Assembly: GCA_902778665.1 (NCBI GenBank) | Contig: CACYYN010000033.1 | Span: forward strand, 1-64,000 | DNA length: 64,000 bases | Direction of reading: 5' to 3' | From: Oscillospiraceae bacterium | GTDB lineage: Bacteria > Bacillota > Clostridia > Oscillospirales > Oscillospiraceae | In this document: in pieces, positions 34,573 through 41,987 of the stretch | How positions within the stretch are numbered: the stretch's first letter is position 1 | How the letters are laid out: each line of letters begins with the position of its first letter | Made by a program: the position numbers and the translations under genes | The notes under the pieces: generated by a model | Seen by the model: only the letters and a program-made list of their open reading frames with translations | Database searches by the model: none | What the model was told of the DNA's origin: nothing

Positions 34573-35772
34573 TCAGCTGCGGGAGCTGTTCTTTGCCAGG
34601 GCAGCGGCTTCCGCCCTTTCTCTGCAGATCTCATCCCAGGTCTTCTGGCCGGCCATAATCACGCTGAGCTTATGCAGCTCCTCCGGTACATTGATTTTCT
34701 GGGGGCAGGCCTCTGCACACTGGCCGCACCCGATGCAGGCATCCGCCCGCTTTTCTTTTTCCAGACCGCCGTAACGGGCGACCGTGTTCATGCTGTTGTG
34801 AATGGCCATATCATTCGCCATGCTCAGAAGCGTGGGAATGTCCAGCCCCATGGGGCAGCCGGCACAGCAGTAACGGCAACCGGTGCAGGGGATAAATTTT
34901 GCAACTTTCCCTGCAATTTCCTTTAAAAGAGCCTGCTCCTCATTATTGAGCGGCTTGAGGTCCGAAAACGTCCTGATATTGTCCTGCATCTGCTCCAGAT
35001 TGGACATGCCACTGAGAACCATGGTAGGCTGCGGAACCGTCTGCAGCCAACGGAAGCCCCATGCAGGGATGCTCTCATCCGGGCGAAGGGCACGCATCCG
35101 CGCTTCGGTTTCCGCATCAAATGAGGCGAGCTTTCCGCCGCGAACAGGCTCCATCACCCACACGGGAATTCCCGCCTGCTTCAGAATGGCACATTTCTTC
35201 TCTGCATTCTGCAGCGTCCAGTCCAGATAATTCAGCTGGATCTGGCAGAACTCCATATACTGCCCGTAAAGATTCAGGAAGTCAGACAGTGCTTCAGCCG
35301 CTGCGTGACAGGAAAAGCCGAGATGGCGGATTCTGCCCTTTCGCTTCTGTTCCAGGAAAAAGTCCATGAAGCGGTTTTCCGGATTCCCGTAATAGCGGAG
35401 AGAGCTTTCATTCACATTATGCAGGAGGTAAAAATCAAAATAATCCACCCCGCATTTTTTCAGCTGATCTTCAAAAACTTCCTCCGGGTCAAGGGGTGTT
35501 ACGCCCGGGACATTCTGATGGCCGGGGAATTTATCCGCCAGATACCAGCTCTCTCTGGGATAGCGGGAGAGAGCTTTACCGACGGCGATCTCAGACTTTC
35601 CGCCGTGATAGGGATAGGCCGTGTCAAAATAGTTGATGCCGGAAGCAATGGCCGTGTCCACCATCCGGTCCAGCTGGGCCTGATCAATTTCTCCCGATTC
35701 GTCGGTGGGCAGGCGCATCGTGCCAAAGCCGAGGGCGGAGAGCTGCAGATCCTGAAAAGAATGGGTAAGCAT
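34573..35772 (-). CDS. Aldo-keto reductase with C-terminal 4Fe-4S ferredoxin domain
   Basis: The 399-residue protein has an aldo-keto reductase barrel (FGTMRLPTDESGEI, the catalytic Tyr in FDTAYPYHGG, Lys in LADKFPG, DYFDFYLLHN) and a C-terminal extension. That extension has four Cys in CTGCRYCCAGCPMG and four in CIGCGQCAEACP, arranged to hold two iron-sulfur clusters. This fused type is widespread in anaerobes. The substrate is unknown. AGGAGG precedes ATG 35772. Confidence 0.9.
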   Translation of the reverse strand: MLTHSFQDLQLSALGFGTMRLPTDESGEIDQAQLDRMVDTAIASGINYFDTAYPYHGGKSEIAVGKALSRYPRESWYLADKFPGHQNVPGVTPLDPEEVFEDQLKKCGVDYFDFYLLHNVNESSLRYYGNPENRFMDFFLEQKRKGRIRHLGFSCHAAAEALSDFLNLYGQYMEFCQIQLNYLDWTLQNAEKKCAILKQAGIPVWVMEPVRGGKLASFDAETEARMRALRPDESIPAWGFRWLQTVPQPTMVLSGMSNLEQMQDNIRTFSDLKPLNNEEQALLKEIAGKVAKFIPCTGCRYCCAGCPMGLDIPTLLSMANDMAIHNSMNTVARYGGLEKEKRADACIGCGQCAEACPQKINVPEELHKLSVIMAGQKTWDEICRERAEAAALAKNSSRS

Positions 35773-35859
35773 TTTATTCCTCCTGTTGTTTTTCCGTTAT
35801 CATAACACAAGCACATTTCCTGTACAAGTGACGAAATGAACAGTTGTGCACCGAACCCG

Positions 35860-36165
35860 TTATTTTCTGATCTCCACGTCTCTGATTTTTATCCCGATGT
35901 CCTGCTCATCCAGCAGCTTCTCTGCCCGGGAAAGGAGCCTTTCCTTGTTGGCATTCAGCAGATGCACCGCCAGATCGTCCTTCATGCCCTTCGGCAGCAT
36001 CTCCACTACCTTTCGAACCTGATCGGGCGGAACTTCGCTGAGCTTACTCAGAAGCATGCCCCCCATTCCGTCCCCGCCGCGAATTCTGTCTTTCACGAGA
36101 GGGTAATATTTCTCCACAAAAGAGCCGTAGTCAATGTCGTCTACCGTAATAACAATTTCCATCAT
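35860..36165 (-). CDS. Unknown 101-residue protein coupled to LOG gene
   Basis: AAGGAG precedes ATG 36165, which overlaps the LOG gene stop (ATGA). The protein has an acidic N-terminus (MMEIVITVDDIDYGSFVEKYYP), a Gly-rich GGDGMGGMLL patch and a helical C-terminus. I do not recognise it. Co-translation with the LOG protein suggests a shared role in nucleotide handling, but that is inference only. Confidence 0.6.
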   Translation of the reverse strand: MMEIVITVDDIDYGSFVEKYYPLVKDRIRGGDGMGGMLLSKLSEVPPDQVRKVVEMLPKGMKDDLAVHLLNANKERLLSRAEKLLDEQDIGIKIRDVEIRK

Positions 36166-36731
36166 TTTTCTCCTTCTTTTCCTGATAAATTATCATTTTG
36201 GTTTTGCAGAATATGAATAATCTGGCTGAGATTTTCGGCGAAACAGATTCCTTCCTGCCGTTCTTCGGAGGAAAGCCCCAGTTCCGTCATGTGCAGCAGG
36301 AGCTGACGCAGCCCGTCATAATAGCCGTTCAGGTTATAGAGAATGCAGGGAGCACGCAGATATTTCATGGAAACCATTGACATAACTTCTGCGATTTCCT
36401 CCAGCGTGCCGGTTCCTCCGGGGAACGCGATGAAGGCGTCGCCCAGCTCGATCATTCTCGTTTTCCGCTCCGTCATCGTTTCCGTCACAATGAGCCTGGT
36501 GATGTCATCATAGACATATCCGGCTTCCACGAAAAATCTCGGTTCCACGCCGGTTACCTTTCCGCCGGCTGTGAGGACGCTCTCGGCCAGCACACCCATA
36601 AGCCCTGATTTTGACCCGCCGTATACAAGGGTGTTTCCGCTCTCGCCGATCCATTTCCCCAGCTCTGCCACCGCAGTCTTCAGTGCCGGATCATTCCCTT
36701 CATTCGCCCCGAGATAGACTGTAATATTCAT
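36162..36731 (-). CDS. LOG-family nucleoside monophosphate phosphoribohydrolase
   Basis: The 189-residue protein has the LOG signature: GGSKSGLMG near residue 39, ERKTRM, and the lysine-decarboxylase-like motif PGGTGTLEE near residue 104 that supplies the catalytic Glu. In plants and many bacteria LOG proteins release free base from a nucleoside monophosphate, for example to make cytokinins or degrade AMP. Bacterial LOG proteins often stand alone, as here with one small partner gene. Confidence 0.88.
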   Translation of the reverse strand: MNITVYLGANEGNDPALKTAVAELGKWIGESGNTLVYGGSKSGLMGVLAESVLTAGGKVTGVEPRFFVEAGYVYDDITRLIVTETMTERKTRMIELGDAFIAFPGGTGTLEEIAEVMSMVSMKYLRAPCILYNLNGYYDGLRQLLLHMTELGLSSEERQEGICFAENLSQIIHILQNQNDNLSGKEGEK

Positions 36732-36744
36732 ATAATACCTGCAT

Positions 36745-36775
36745 ACAAAAAATTCCCGGCTCGAAATGAGCCGGG
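36745..36775 (-). terminator. Terminator of the orphan antitoxin gene
   Basis: The 8-bp stem CCCGGCTC/GAGCCGGG (36755-36762 with 36768-36775) is followed by six T residues on the minus strand. It lies 25 bases after the antitoxin stop codon. Confidence 0.75.
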
Positions 36776-36800
36776 TTTCATCATAACTTATGAACAGGTA

Positions 36801-37052
36801 TCAGTCAAGTCTCAATTCTTCCACACTTCTCGCCAGAACTTCTTTGTTGCGGTGGTAGGACGGGTCATCTGTAAGGCCGGAGAGAAACTCAGAGGTTTTT
36901 CTGGCTTCCTGCAGCTGACGGTATGCTCTCTCTGAAATAATGAACACATTTTTATCGCCGGATCTCGGGATAAAAACATCTTCCCCACTCCAGGCAATGT
37001 CACAATAATCCATAATATTTGCCTGAAAATCCTTGGACGCTGCAGTAACCAT
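36801..37052 (-). CDS. Phd/YefM-type antitoxin without a visible toxin
   Basis: The 83-residue protein has the Phd/YefM N-terminal DNA-binding shape (MVTAASKDFQANIMDYCDIA) and VFIISERAYRQLQEAR, followed by an unstructured tail. Antitoxins of this family bind an adjacent RelE/Doc toxin and repress their own operon. No toxin gene lies up- or downstream on the same strand; a terminator follows at once. It is either a solitary regulator or a remnant of a lost toxin-antitoxin pair. Confidence 0.72.
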   Translation of the reverse strand: MVTAASKDFQANIMDYCDIAWSGEDVFIPRSGDKNVFIISERAYRQLQEARKTSEFLSGLTDDPSYHRNKEVLARSVEELRLD

Positions 37053-37216
37053 GTGAGTGCCTCCCGATTCTTCTATTCGAACCGATAATTTTACCGATTC
37101 GTAATTATTTGTTACTTAAATATACTCTTTTCTCCTACCACTGTCAAGATAAAAATTTATGATTCGTGAATTTTTTTACCCCGCCCGTATCCTGTAACGC
37201 CCCGTTATCGATTCCC

Positions 37217-37245
37217 TTGCCGGATTTCTCCGTTTGCGATATAAT
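37217..37245 (+). promoter_or_regulatory. Promoter of the 140-residue gene
   Basis: TTGCCG (37217-37222) and TATAAT (37240-37245) are 17 bases apart on the plus strand. Confidence 0.75.
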
Positions 37246-37295
37246 CATTACTACAGCTCAGAATTTGTGAATCAGGATGTTTGGAGGTCTGTGAA

Positions 37296-37703
37296 ATGAA
37301 GAAAACTGTTGAGGAACTGCTTCAATGCTCATACTGGATTATTGATATATTGCCGTCACAGGTACCTGAAGGCAGCCCCGGACAGTACTTTGCTGTTGAA
37401 GAGTTTTTTCTGCAGGGCGATCGGATAGAAGAGATAAAACGAAAACATATCGACCTGATTCTGAAGCTGAACTGCTACAGGGACATATCAATAGGCGATG
37501 AAAATGTGATCAATCCGTTACCGGAGCACATAGCCGACGAGATGAAAAAAAGGTATCTCTATATTATGACAGGCGAAAGCATGATCCTTTCCGAACCTGA
37601 TGACACGCATCTGACTGTTTTTAATCCGGATTCACAACTGTTGGAACTAATCAGGCAGCTTGCTTCCGGCGAGGGTCTTTTTGTCTGGAAGCCCACCTTT
37701 TAA
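37296..37703 (+). CDS. Unknown 135-residue protein
   Basis: GGAGG precedes ATG 37296; an in-frame GTG/ATG at 37281 overlaps that site. The protein begins MKKTVEELLQCSYWIIDILP and continues with a predicted alpha/beta pattern (DLILKLNCYRDISIGDE, RYLYIMTGESMILSEPDDTH). It has no signal peptide or membrane segment. I do not recognise the family. It converges on the membrane-protein gene downstream. Confidence 0.6.
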   Translation: MKKTVEELLQCSYWIIDILPSQVPEGSPGQYFAVEEFFLQGDRIEEIKRKHIDLILKLNCYRDISIGDENVINPLPEHIADEMKKRYLYIMTGESMILSEPDDTHLTVFNPDSQLLELIRQLASGEGLFVWKPTF

Positions 37704-37723
37704 GCAATGAGGCAGAAGGCTGG

Positions 37724-38500
37724 TCAGCCTCGTCGGAGTCTCCTTGTCCGCTCTGCGGTAAACTTCGCGATATGCTTCCAGAGGCTGTGCAGCTGTTTTT
37801 TATGGCTGCACAGCTTTTCCGTGCAGTTTTCACACTTCAGGTAATCGTTCGTGTTTTCCGAAAAACGTTCCGGGAAGCGGAAGAAGGTGATTTCCCACCG
37901 GAAGAGCAGGATGACGGAGGTGGCAAGAAGACTCCACGCATAGAGCTTTCTGACAAAGAAGAGAGGCGTGAACATCATGGCATAATCCCAGTTATAGATT
38001 CTGCATGCGCTGCAGCACTTATTCTTCAGAAACCAGCTCTGAAACGGGCAGAAAAACAGAATGCAGATCATATCGCAGACGGAATAGGCGCTTGCGATGA
38101 GCACCATGATGCCCTCATCAAATATGCCGAGCATATAAAGAGCGCCGAAAACGGCATTGAAGCTGATCCAGATCAGTGCCACCAGAACGGTGGCGTTGTT
38201 TTCCTGAATGGAGATGTCCGTTCGGCCGCTTCTGATATAGTTTTTTGCAAACTGCTTCTGGCAGCCGGGGCTTTCCAGCCTGGAGGGGAAAAACCGGAAC
38301 ACCATTTCAACCATGAAGATCAGCCAGATGATGCCCAGGATGACAGGCCGGCTTTCCAGATGCTCTGTGATGCCTCTGCTCTGCCGGATCCGGTTGGAAA
38401 TATAAACGGCGAGAAGGATAAGGAAGAGCAGAGATCTGTAAACAAGCCTGAAATAATGCCACGTGCTTACGGCAGTCAGTCTGATTTTCGTTTTTTTCAT
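37724..38500 (-). CDS. Integral membrane protein of unknown role
   Basis: The 258-residue protein has about six membrane segments (RLVYRSLLFLILLAVYI, VILGIIWLIFMVEMVF, ATVLVALIWISFNAVFGALY, LIASAYSVCDMICILFF, MFTPLFFVRKLYAWSL). It has two Cys pairs, one in a loop (KNKCCSACRIYNW) and one near the C-terminus (CENCTEKLC). The Cys pairs may bind metal. It follows the ROK kinase gene by 14 bases and is probably in one operon with it. The family is unknown to me. Confidence 0.65.
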   Translation of the reverse strand: MKKTKIRLTAVSTWHYFRLVYRSLLFLILLAVYISNRIRQSRGITEHLESRPVILGIIWLIFMVEMVFRFFPSRLESPGCQKQFAKNYIRSGRTDISIQENNATVLVALIWISFNAVFGALYMLGIFDEGIMVLIASAYSVCDMICILFFCPFQSWFLKNKCCSACRIYNWDYAMMFTPLFFVRKLYAWSLLATSVILLFRWEITFFRFPERFSENTNDYLKCENCTEKLCSHKKQLHSLWKHIAKFTAERTRRLRRG

Positions 38501-38514
38501 CCCGCATCACCTGA

Positions 38515-39450
38515 TCATCCGATCCGTATTCCCTCTGTCTCCGGCGGCGTCTGCTTCATCAGATCCATCGCAAAATACGCTGCGCCGACAACACCTTTTT
38601 CCGGCCTGTCCTCCGGGAAAAGAAGCTGCAGATTTTCCGCCGGATACGGTTTTCTCACCCGCTTCAGAAGCATCTCCTCGAGCGTCCGGCGTGGAAAGTC
38701 TTTCATGGCGAGGACGCCTCCGCCGATGAGCACATAGTCCGGATCCAGAATATTGATTTCCGTGGCGACAGCCTGTGCCATGCGGTCGACATACCGGATC
38801 AGCGGAGGCTCGGACGAGTGCCGGGTAAAGAGCTCTCCGATGGGTGTATCGGGATAAACGGTTTGCGTCAGAGAGGCGAGATACTTCCCGCCGGCCAGGT
38901 TTTCCATACAGCCGACGTTCCCGCAGCCGCAAATTAAGGTGCTGCCGTCTACCGGGATATGGCCAAGCTCACCGGCCGTTCCGTTTTTTCCGATCAGGGG
39001 GGAGCCGTCCAGAAAGATGGCATTGCCCACACCCGTTCCGAAGTAGAAGCCGGAGATGATGCCTCTCCTGGGGATATCATAGGCAATCATATCATAGCAG
39101 AGGACAAAGGTCACATCCCGTTCGATGAAAACAGGGATTCCCAGCTCCTCTGTCAGGTATTCCACCACCGGGAGATTCTCCATATAGGGGAGATTCGGTG
39201 CCTGAAGGACCCTCTTCCGATCCCGGTCTATCGTCGCAGGAAAACCGATGCTGATGGCAGTAATTTCTATTCGGCCTTCCGAAATGTAGCGATGCAGAAA
39301 CGTACACAGATCCTCCAGCGGCCCGGCAGAACGGAAGACTTCACGGACGGGAATCTTCCGGAATTGCTGCACGGTTCCGTCCGTGGCGATGGTTCCGATC
39401 CGGAAATTGGTCCCGCCTACATCGATGCCGATAATTCCCGCATTACTCAT
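38515..39450 (-). CDS. ROK-family sugar kinase
   Basis: The 311-residue protein has the ATP-binding ROK motif GIDVGGTNFRIG near residue 8 and the zinc-binding motif CGCGNVGCME near residue 155, with the catalytic Asp region FIERDVTFVLCYDM. It lacks the N-terminal DNA-binding domain of ROK repressors, so it acts as a kinase, perhaps on glucose, N-acetylglucosamine or another hexose. ATG 39450 is chosen because GAGGGGGG precedes it. The membrane protein downstream may belong to the same use. Confidence 0.82.
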   Translation of the reverse strand: MSNAGIIGIDVGGTNFRIGTIATDGTVQQFRKIPVREVFRSAGPLEDLCTFLHRYISEGRIEITAISIGFPATIDRDRKRVLQAPNLPYMENLPVVEYLTEELGIPVFIERDVTFVLCYDMIAYDIPRRGIISGFYFGTGVGNAIFLDGSPLIGKNGTAGELGHIPVDGSTLICGCGNVGCMENLAGGKYLASLTQTVYPDTPIGELFTRHSSEPPLIRYVDRMAQAVATEINILDPDYVLIGGGVLAMKDFPRRTLEEMLLKRVRKPYPAENLQLLFPEDRPEKGVVGAAYFAMDLMKQTPPETEGIRIG

Positions 39451-39582
39451 AAGAATGATTCCCCCCTCAAAGATCAGGCCGATAGTCTGGCAGGCCTGCG
39501 CTTCAGCCGGCTGTTTTTGCAAAAGGGCACCGACAGGGGCTGCCGGCAACAGGCCCCTTCGGTGCACACTCCGGTTTTCGTA

Positions 39583-40095
39583 TTAAAGATAAGAGACCGT
39601 ATCCGTCAGCGGTTTGCGTTTTTCATGGTTCGGAAGGGGGCCCGCATCTTCGGCAGCATAGCCGAGGTCCATCACCATGAGAACCTTTTCATTTTCCGGC
39701 AGGCCGAACTCAGTGGCCAGCTCATCCGGATCCAGACGATTGATCCAGCAGCTGTCTATCCCTTCATCCGCTGCGGCAAGGATCATGTGGGTGGCGACGA
39801 TGGTGGCGTCCTCCATGCCGGAATCCTGTGTTCCGCCCGGATAAGTGAACACATTGCTGCCGTCATACGCCACCACCAGAACGGTAGAAGCGCCGTAACG
39901 GCATGGTGTGATCTTATCAAGTTTAGCCAGGGCCTCTTCCGACTGGAGAACATAGACGTGCTGCTCCTGCAGGTTCTTCGCTGTGGGGGCCAGTCTGCCG
40001 GCTTCCAGAATCGCAGCCAGCTTCTCCTCCTCCACCTTTTTTTCGCTGTATTTTTTGCAGGAATACCGTTTTCTGATTACTTCTTTGAATTCCAT
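39583..40095 (-). CDS. Nitroreductase-family flavoprotein
   Basis: The 170-residue protein matches the short nitroreductase group: RKRYSCKKYSEKKVEEEK at the N-terminus (FMN phosphate contacts), AGRLAPTAKN, and the C-terminal MVMDLGYAAEDAG and NHEKRKPLTDTV. These enzymes reduce nitro compounds or quinones with NAD(P)H. It begins the minus-strand group with the ROK and membrane genes and has a consensus promoter. Confidence 0.85.
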   Translation of the reverse strand: MEFKEVIRKRYSCKKYSEKKVEEEKLAAILEAGRLAPTAKNLQEQHVYVLQSEEALAKLDKITPCRYGASTVLVVAYDGSNVFTYPGGTQDSGMEDATIVATHMILAAADEGIDSCWINRLDPDELATEFGLPENEKVLMVMDLGYAAEDAGPLPNHEKRKPLTDTVSYL

Positions 40096-40143
40096 GGATT
40101 TAATCTCCTTACAATGTGATTTTGTTACCGGTTGCTATGATTC

Positions 40144-40172
40144 AGTATACCTTTCACGGGAGACATTGTCAA
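40144..40172 (-). promoter_or_regulatory. Promoter of the nitroreductase gene
   Basis: On the minus strand TTGACA (40172-40167) and TATACT (40149-40144) are 17 bases apart, close to consensus. It is back to back with the promoter of the kinase gene. Confidence 0.8.
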
Positions 40173-40194
40173 ATCCAATTGTCGGAAAAAAAGC

Positions 40195-40224
40195 TTGTCA
40201 GGCGGCCTTCAGAGAGAATATAAT
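40195..40224 (+). promoter_or_regulatory. Promoter of the P-loop kinase/aldo-keto reductase operon
   Basis: TTGTCA (40195-40200) and TATAAT (40219-40224) are 18 bases apart on the plus strand. Confidence 0.7.
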
Positions 40225-40284
40225 GAAGCTGTCATGAAGTGCACAAAACGTGGATCAACCCACGGTGGTAACAGAGGTTTGAAC

Positions 40285-40998
40285 ATGATTTATTCTGCCA
40301 TGATCAACGACATTCCAGTAGAGGCCGAATTCTCCGATCAGGACGTTCAGGAGGTCTATATCCCTCTGCTCCGGAAGCTGCGGCAAATGCAAGAGAATAA
40401 AAAGGGAAGAATTCTTATTTTTCTGGCGGCACCGCCGGGTGTAGGAAAAACAACACTGGCGATGTTTTTACAGATGCTCTCCGAAACAACGGAAGGGCTC
40501 AAAAGAGTCACGGCAATCGGGATTGACGGTTTTCATCACTACGAAACCTACCTGAATACGCACACAACCGTGAGGGACGGAACCGAAATTCCTCTGATCA
40601 AGGTAAAAGGAGCCCCCGAAACCTTCGACCTGCAGAAGCTTACGGCAGGAATTCAGAAAATCGCAGCAGGAGAAGACTGCATGTGGCCGACTTACAGCCG
40701 CATTCTGCATGACCCGGTGGAAAACGCCGTGAAGGTGAACGGAGACATCATTCTGCTGGAAGGAAACTATCTGCTGCTGGATGCGCCCGGATGGAGGGAC
40801 CTGAAGCAATATGCCGATATGACCGTCAGCCTGATGCCCCCGGACCGGAAGATATTGAAAGAGCGGCTCGTAGCAAGGAAGGCCGCCAGCGGCTTCTCTC
40901 TTGAAGAAGCAGAGGCACACGTGACATTCAGTGATCTATATAATGCAGATCTTTGCATGGAGCACGCACTGCCGGCAGATCTGACAATCCACTCTTAA
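40285..40998 (+). CDS. Uridine-kinase-like P-loop nucleoside/sugar kinase
   Basis: The 237-residue protein has the P-loop APPGVGKTTL near residue 50, DGFHHY near 82 and LLEGNYLLL near 162, the pattern of the PRK/uridine kinase/YggC-type group. The lid RLVARKAASGFSLEEAEAHV is also typical. Substrates in this group range from nucleosides to fructose or pantothenate, so no substrate can be fixed. AGAGG precedes ATG 40285. It is followed 23 bases later by an aldo-keto reductase, with which it probably forms an operon. Confidence 0.8.
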   Translation: MIYSAMINDIPVEAEFSDQDVQEVYIPLLRKLRQMQENKKGRILIFLAAPPGVGKTTLAMFLQMLSETTEGLKRVTAIGIDGFHHYETYLNTHTTVRDGTEIPLIKVKGAPETFDLQKLTAGIQKIAAGEDCMWPTYSRILHDPVENAVKVNGDIILLEGNYLLLDAPGWRDLKQYADMTVSLMPPDRKILKERLVARKAASGFSLEEAEAHVTFSDLYNADLCMEHALPADLTIHS

Positions 40999-41021
40999 GG
41001 CATTCAGGAAAGGAGAACAAA

Positions 41022-41987
41022 ATGGAACTGTATGCAACGATTCCCTCAGTAGACAAGCCGGTCTCCAGACTATTCTTCGGGACCGCCTCAAAGCCCTTTC
41101 TCGCAGGGGAAAACTGCAACCGCCTGCTGGATGAAATGTTTGACCTGGGCATTCAGACCATCGACAGTGCACGCAATTATCAGTCTTCCGAAATATCCAT
41201 CGGCAGATGGTTTCAGGAGAGCGGAAAACGGGAGCAGGTGGTCCTTCTGACCAAGGGCGGGCATCCCGATTTGCTGGGCAGAAGACGCATCAATGAAAAG
41301 GAAATCCGGAAGGACATTGAGTGCAGCCTGCGCAATCTTCACTCGGACTATATTGATATCTATCTGCTGCACCGGGATGACCCGCGAAAGCCGGCAGGAG
41401 AGATTGTGGAGATTTTCAATGCTCTCTACCGGGAGGGGAAGATCCGGGCATTCGGCGGGTCCAACTGGACCCACACCCGCATCGAAGAGGCAAACCGGTA
41501 TGCACAGGAGCACGGCCTTATCCCGCTGACCGTCTCCAGCCCCAACTTCAGTCTGGCAGAGCAGGTGAGGGACCCGTGGGGCGGAGGTTGCGTCACCCTA
41601 ACCGGGAAGGACAACGAACAGGCCCGTGCCTGGTACCAAGAGAACGGCATGCCCGTGATCGCCTATTCCAGCCTGGGGCGCGGGCTTTTATCGGGGAAGA
41701 TCACATCCGGGAACATGGCCGACTACGCGAAACTCATGGATGAACCCGCCCGGAAGGGATACGCCTGCGAAGAAAACTTTGAGCGTCTCAGAAGATGTGA
41801 GACGCTCGCGAAAGAAAAAGGAATTACGGTTTCTCAGGTTGCACTCGCCTGGTTTTTCCGCCAGCCCATGAATCTGTTTGCCATTGTCAGCACCTCCAGC
41901 AGAGAGCGGATGCAGGCGAACATGGAGGCTCTCAACATTATTCTGACGGCGGAAGAATGCTCTTATCTGAACCTGCAGCAGACCTGA
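41022..41987 (+). CDS. Aldo-keto reductase
   Basis: The 321-residue protein carries the barrel motifs FGTASKPFLAGEN, the catalytic Tyr in DSARNYQSSE, Lys in LLTKGGHP, His in LLHRDDPR, and the NADP-binding VIAYSSLGRG. AAAGGAG precedes ATG 41022. Its last 50 bases overlap the 3' end of the convergent recD2 gene. The substrate is unknown; pairing with a P-loop kinase suggests a carbohydrate or polyol route. Confidence 0.85.
   Translation: MELYATIPSVDKPVSRLFFGTASKPFLAGENCNRLLDEMFDLGIQTIDSARNYQSSEISIGRWFQESGKREQVVLLTKGGHPDLLGRRRINEKEIRKDIECSLRNLHSDYIDIYLLHRDDPRKPAGEIVEIFNALYREGKIRAFGGSNWTHTRIEEANRYAQEHGLIPLTVSSPNFSLAEQVRDPWGGGCVTLTGKDNEQARAWYQENGMPVIAYSSLGRGLLSGKITSGNMADYAKLMDEPARKGYACEENFERLRRCETLAKEKGITVSQVALAWFFRQPMNLFAIVSTSSRERMQANMEALNIILTAEECSYLNLQQT

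Noticed and set aside
37053-37216. Toxin partner for the Phd-like gene
   Set aside because: No frame of toxin size with a start and ribosome site was found between the antitoxin and the next promoter.
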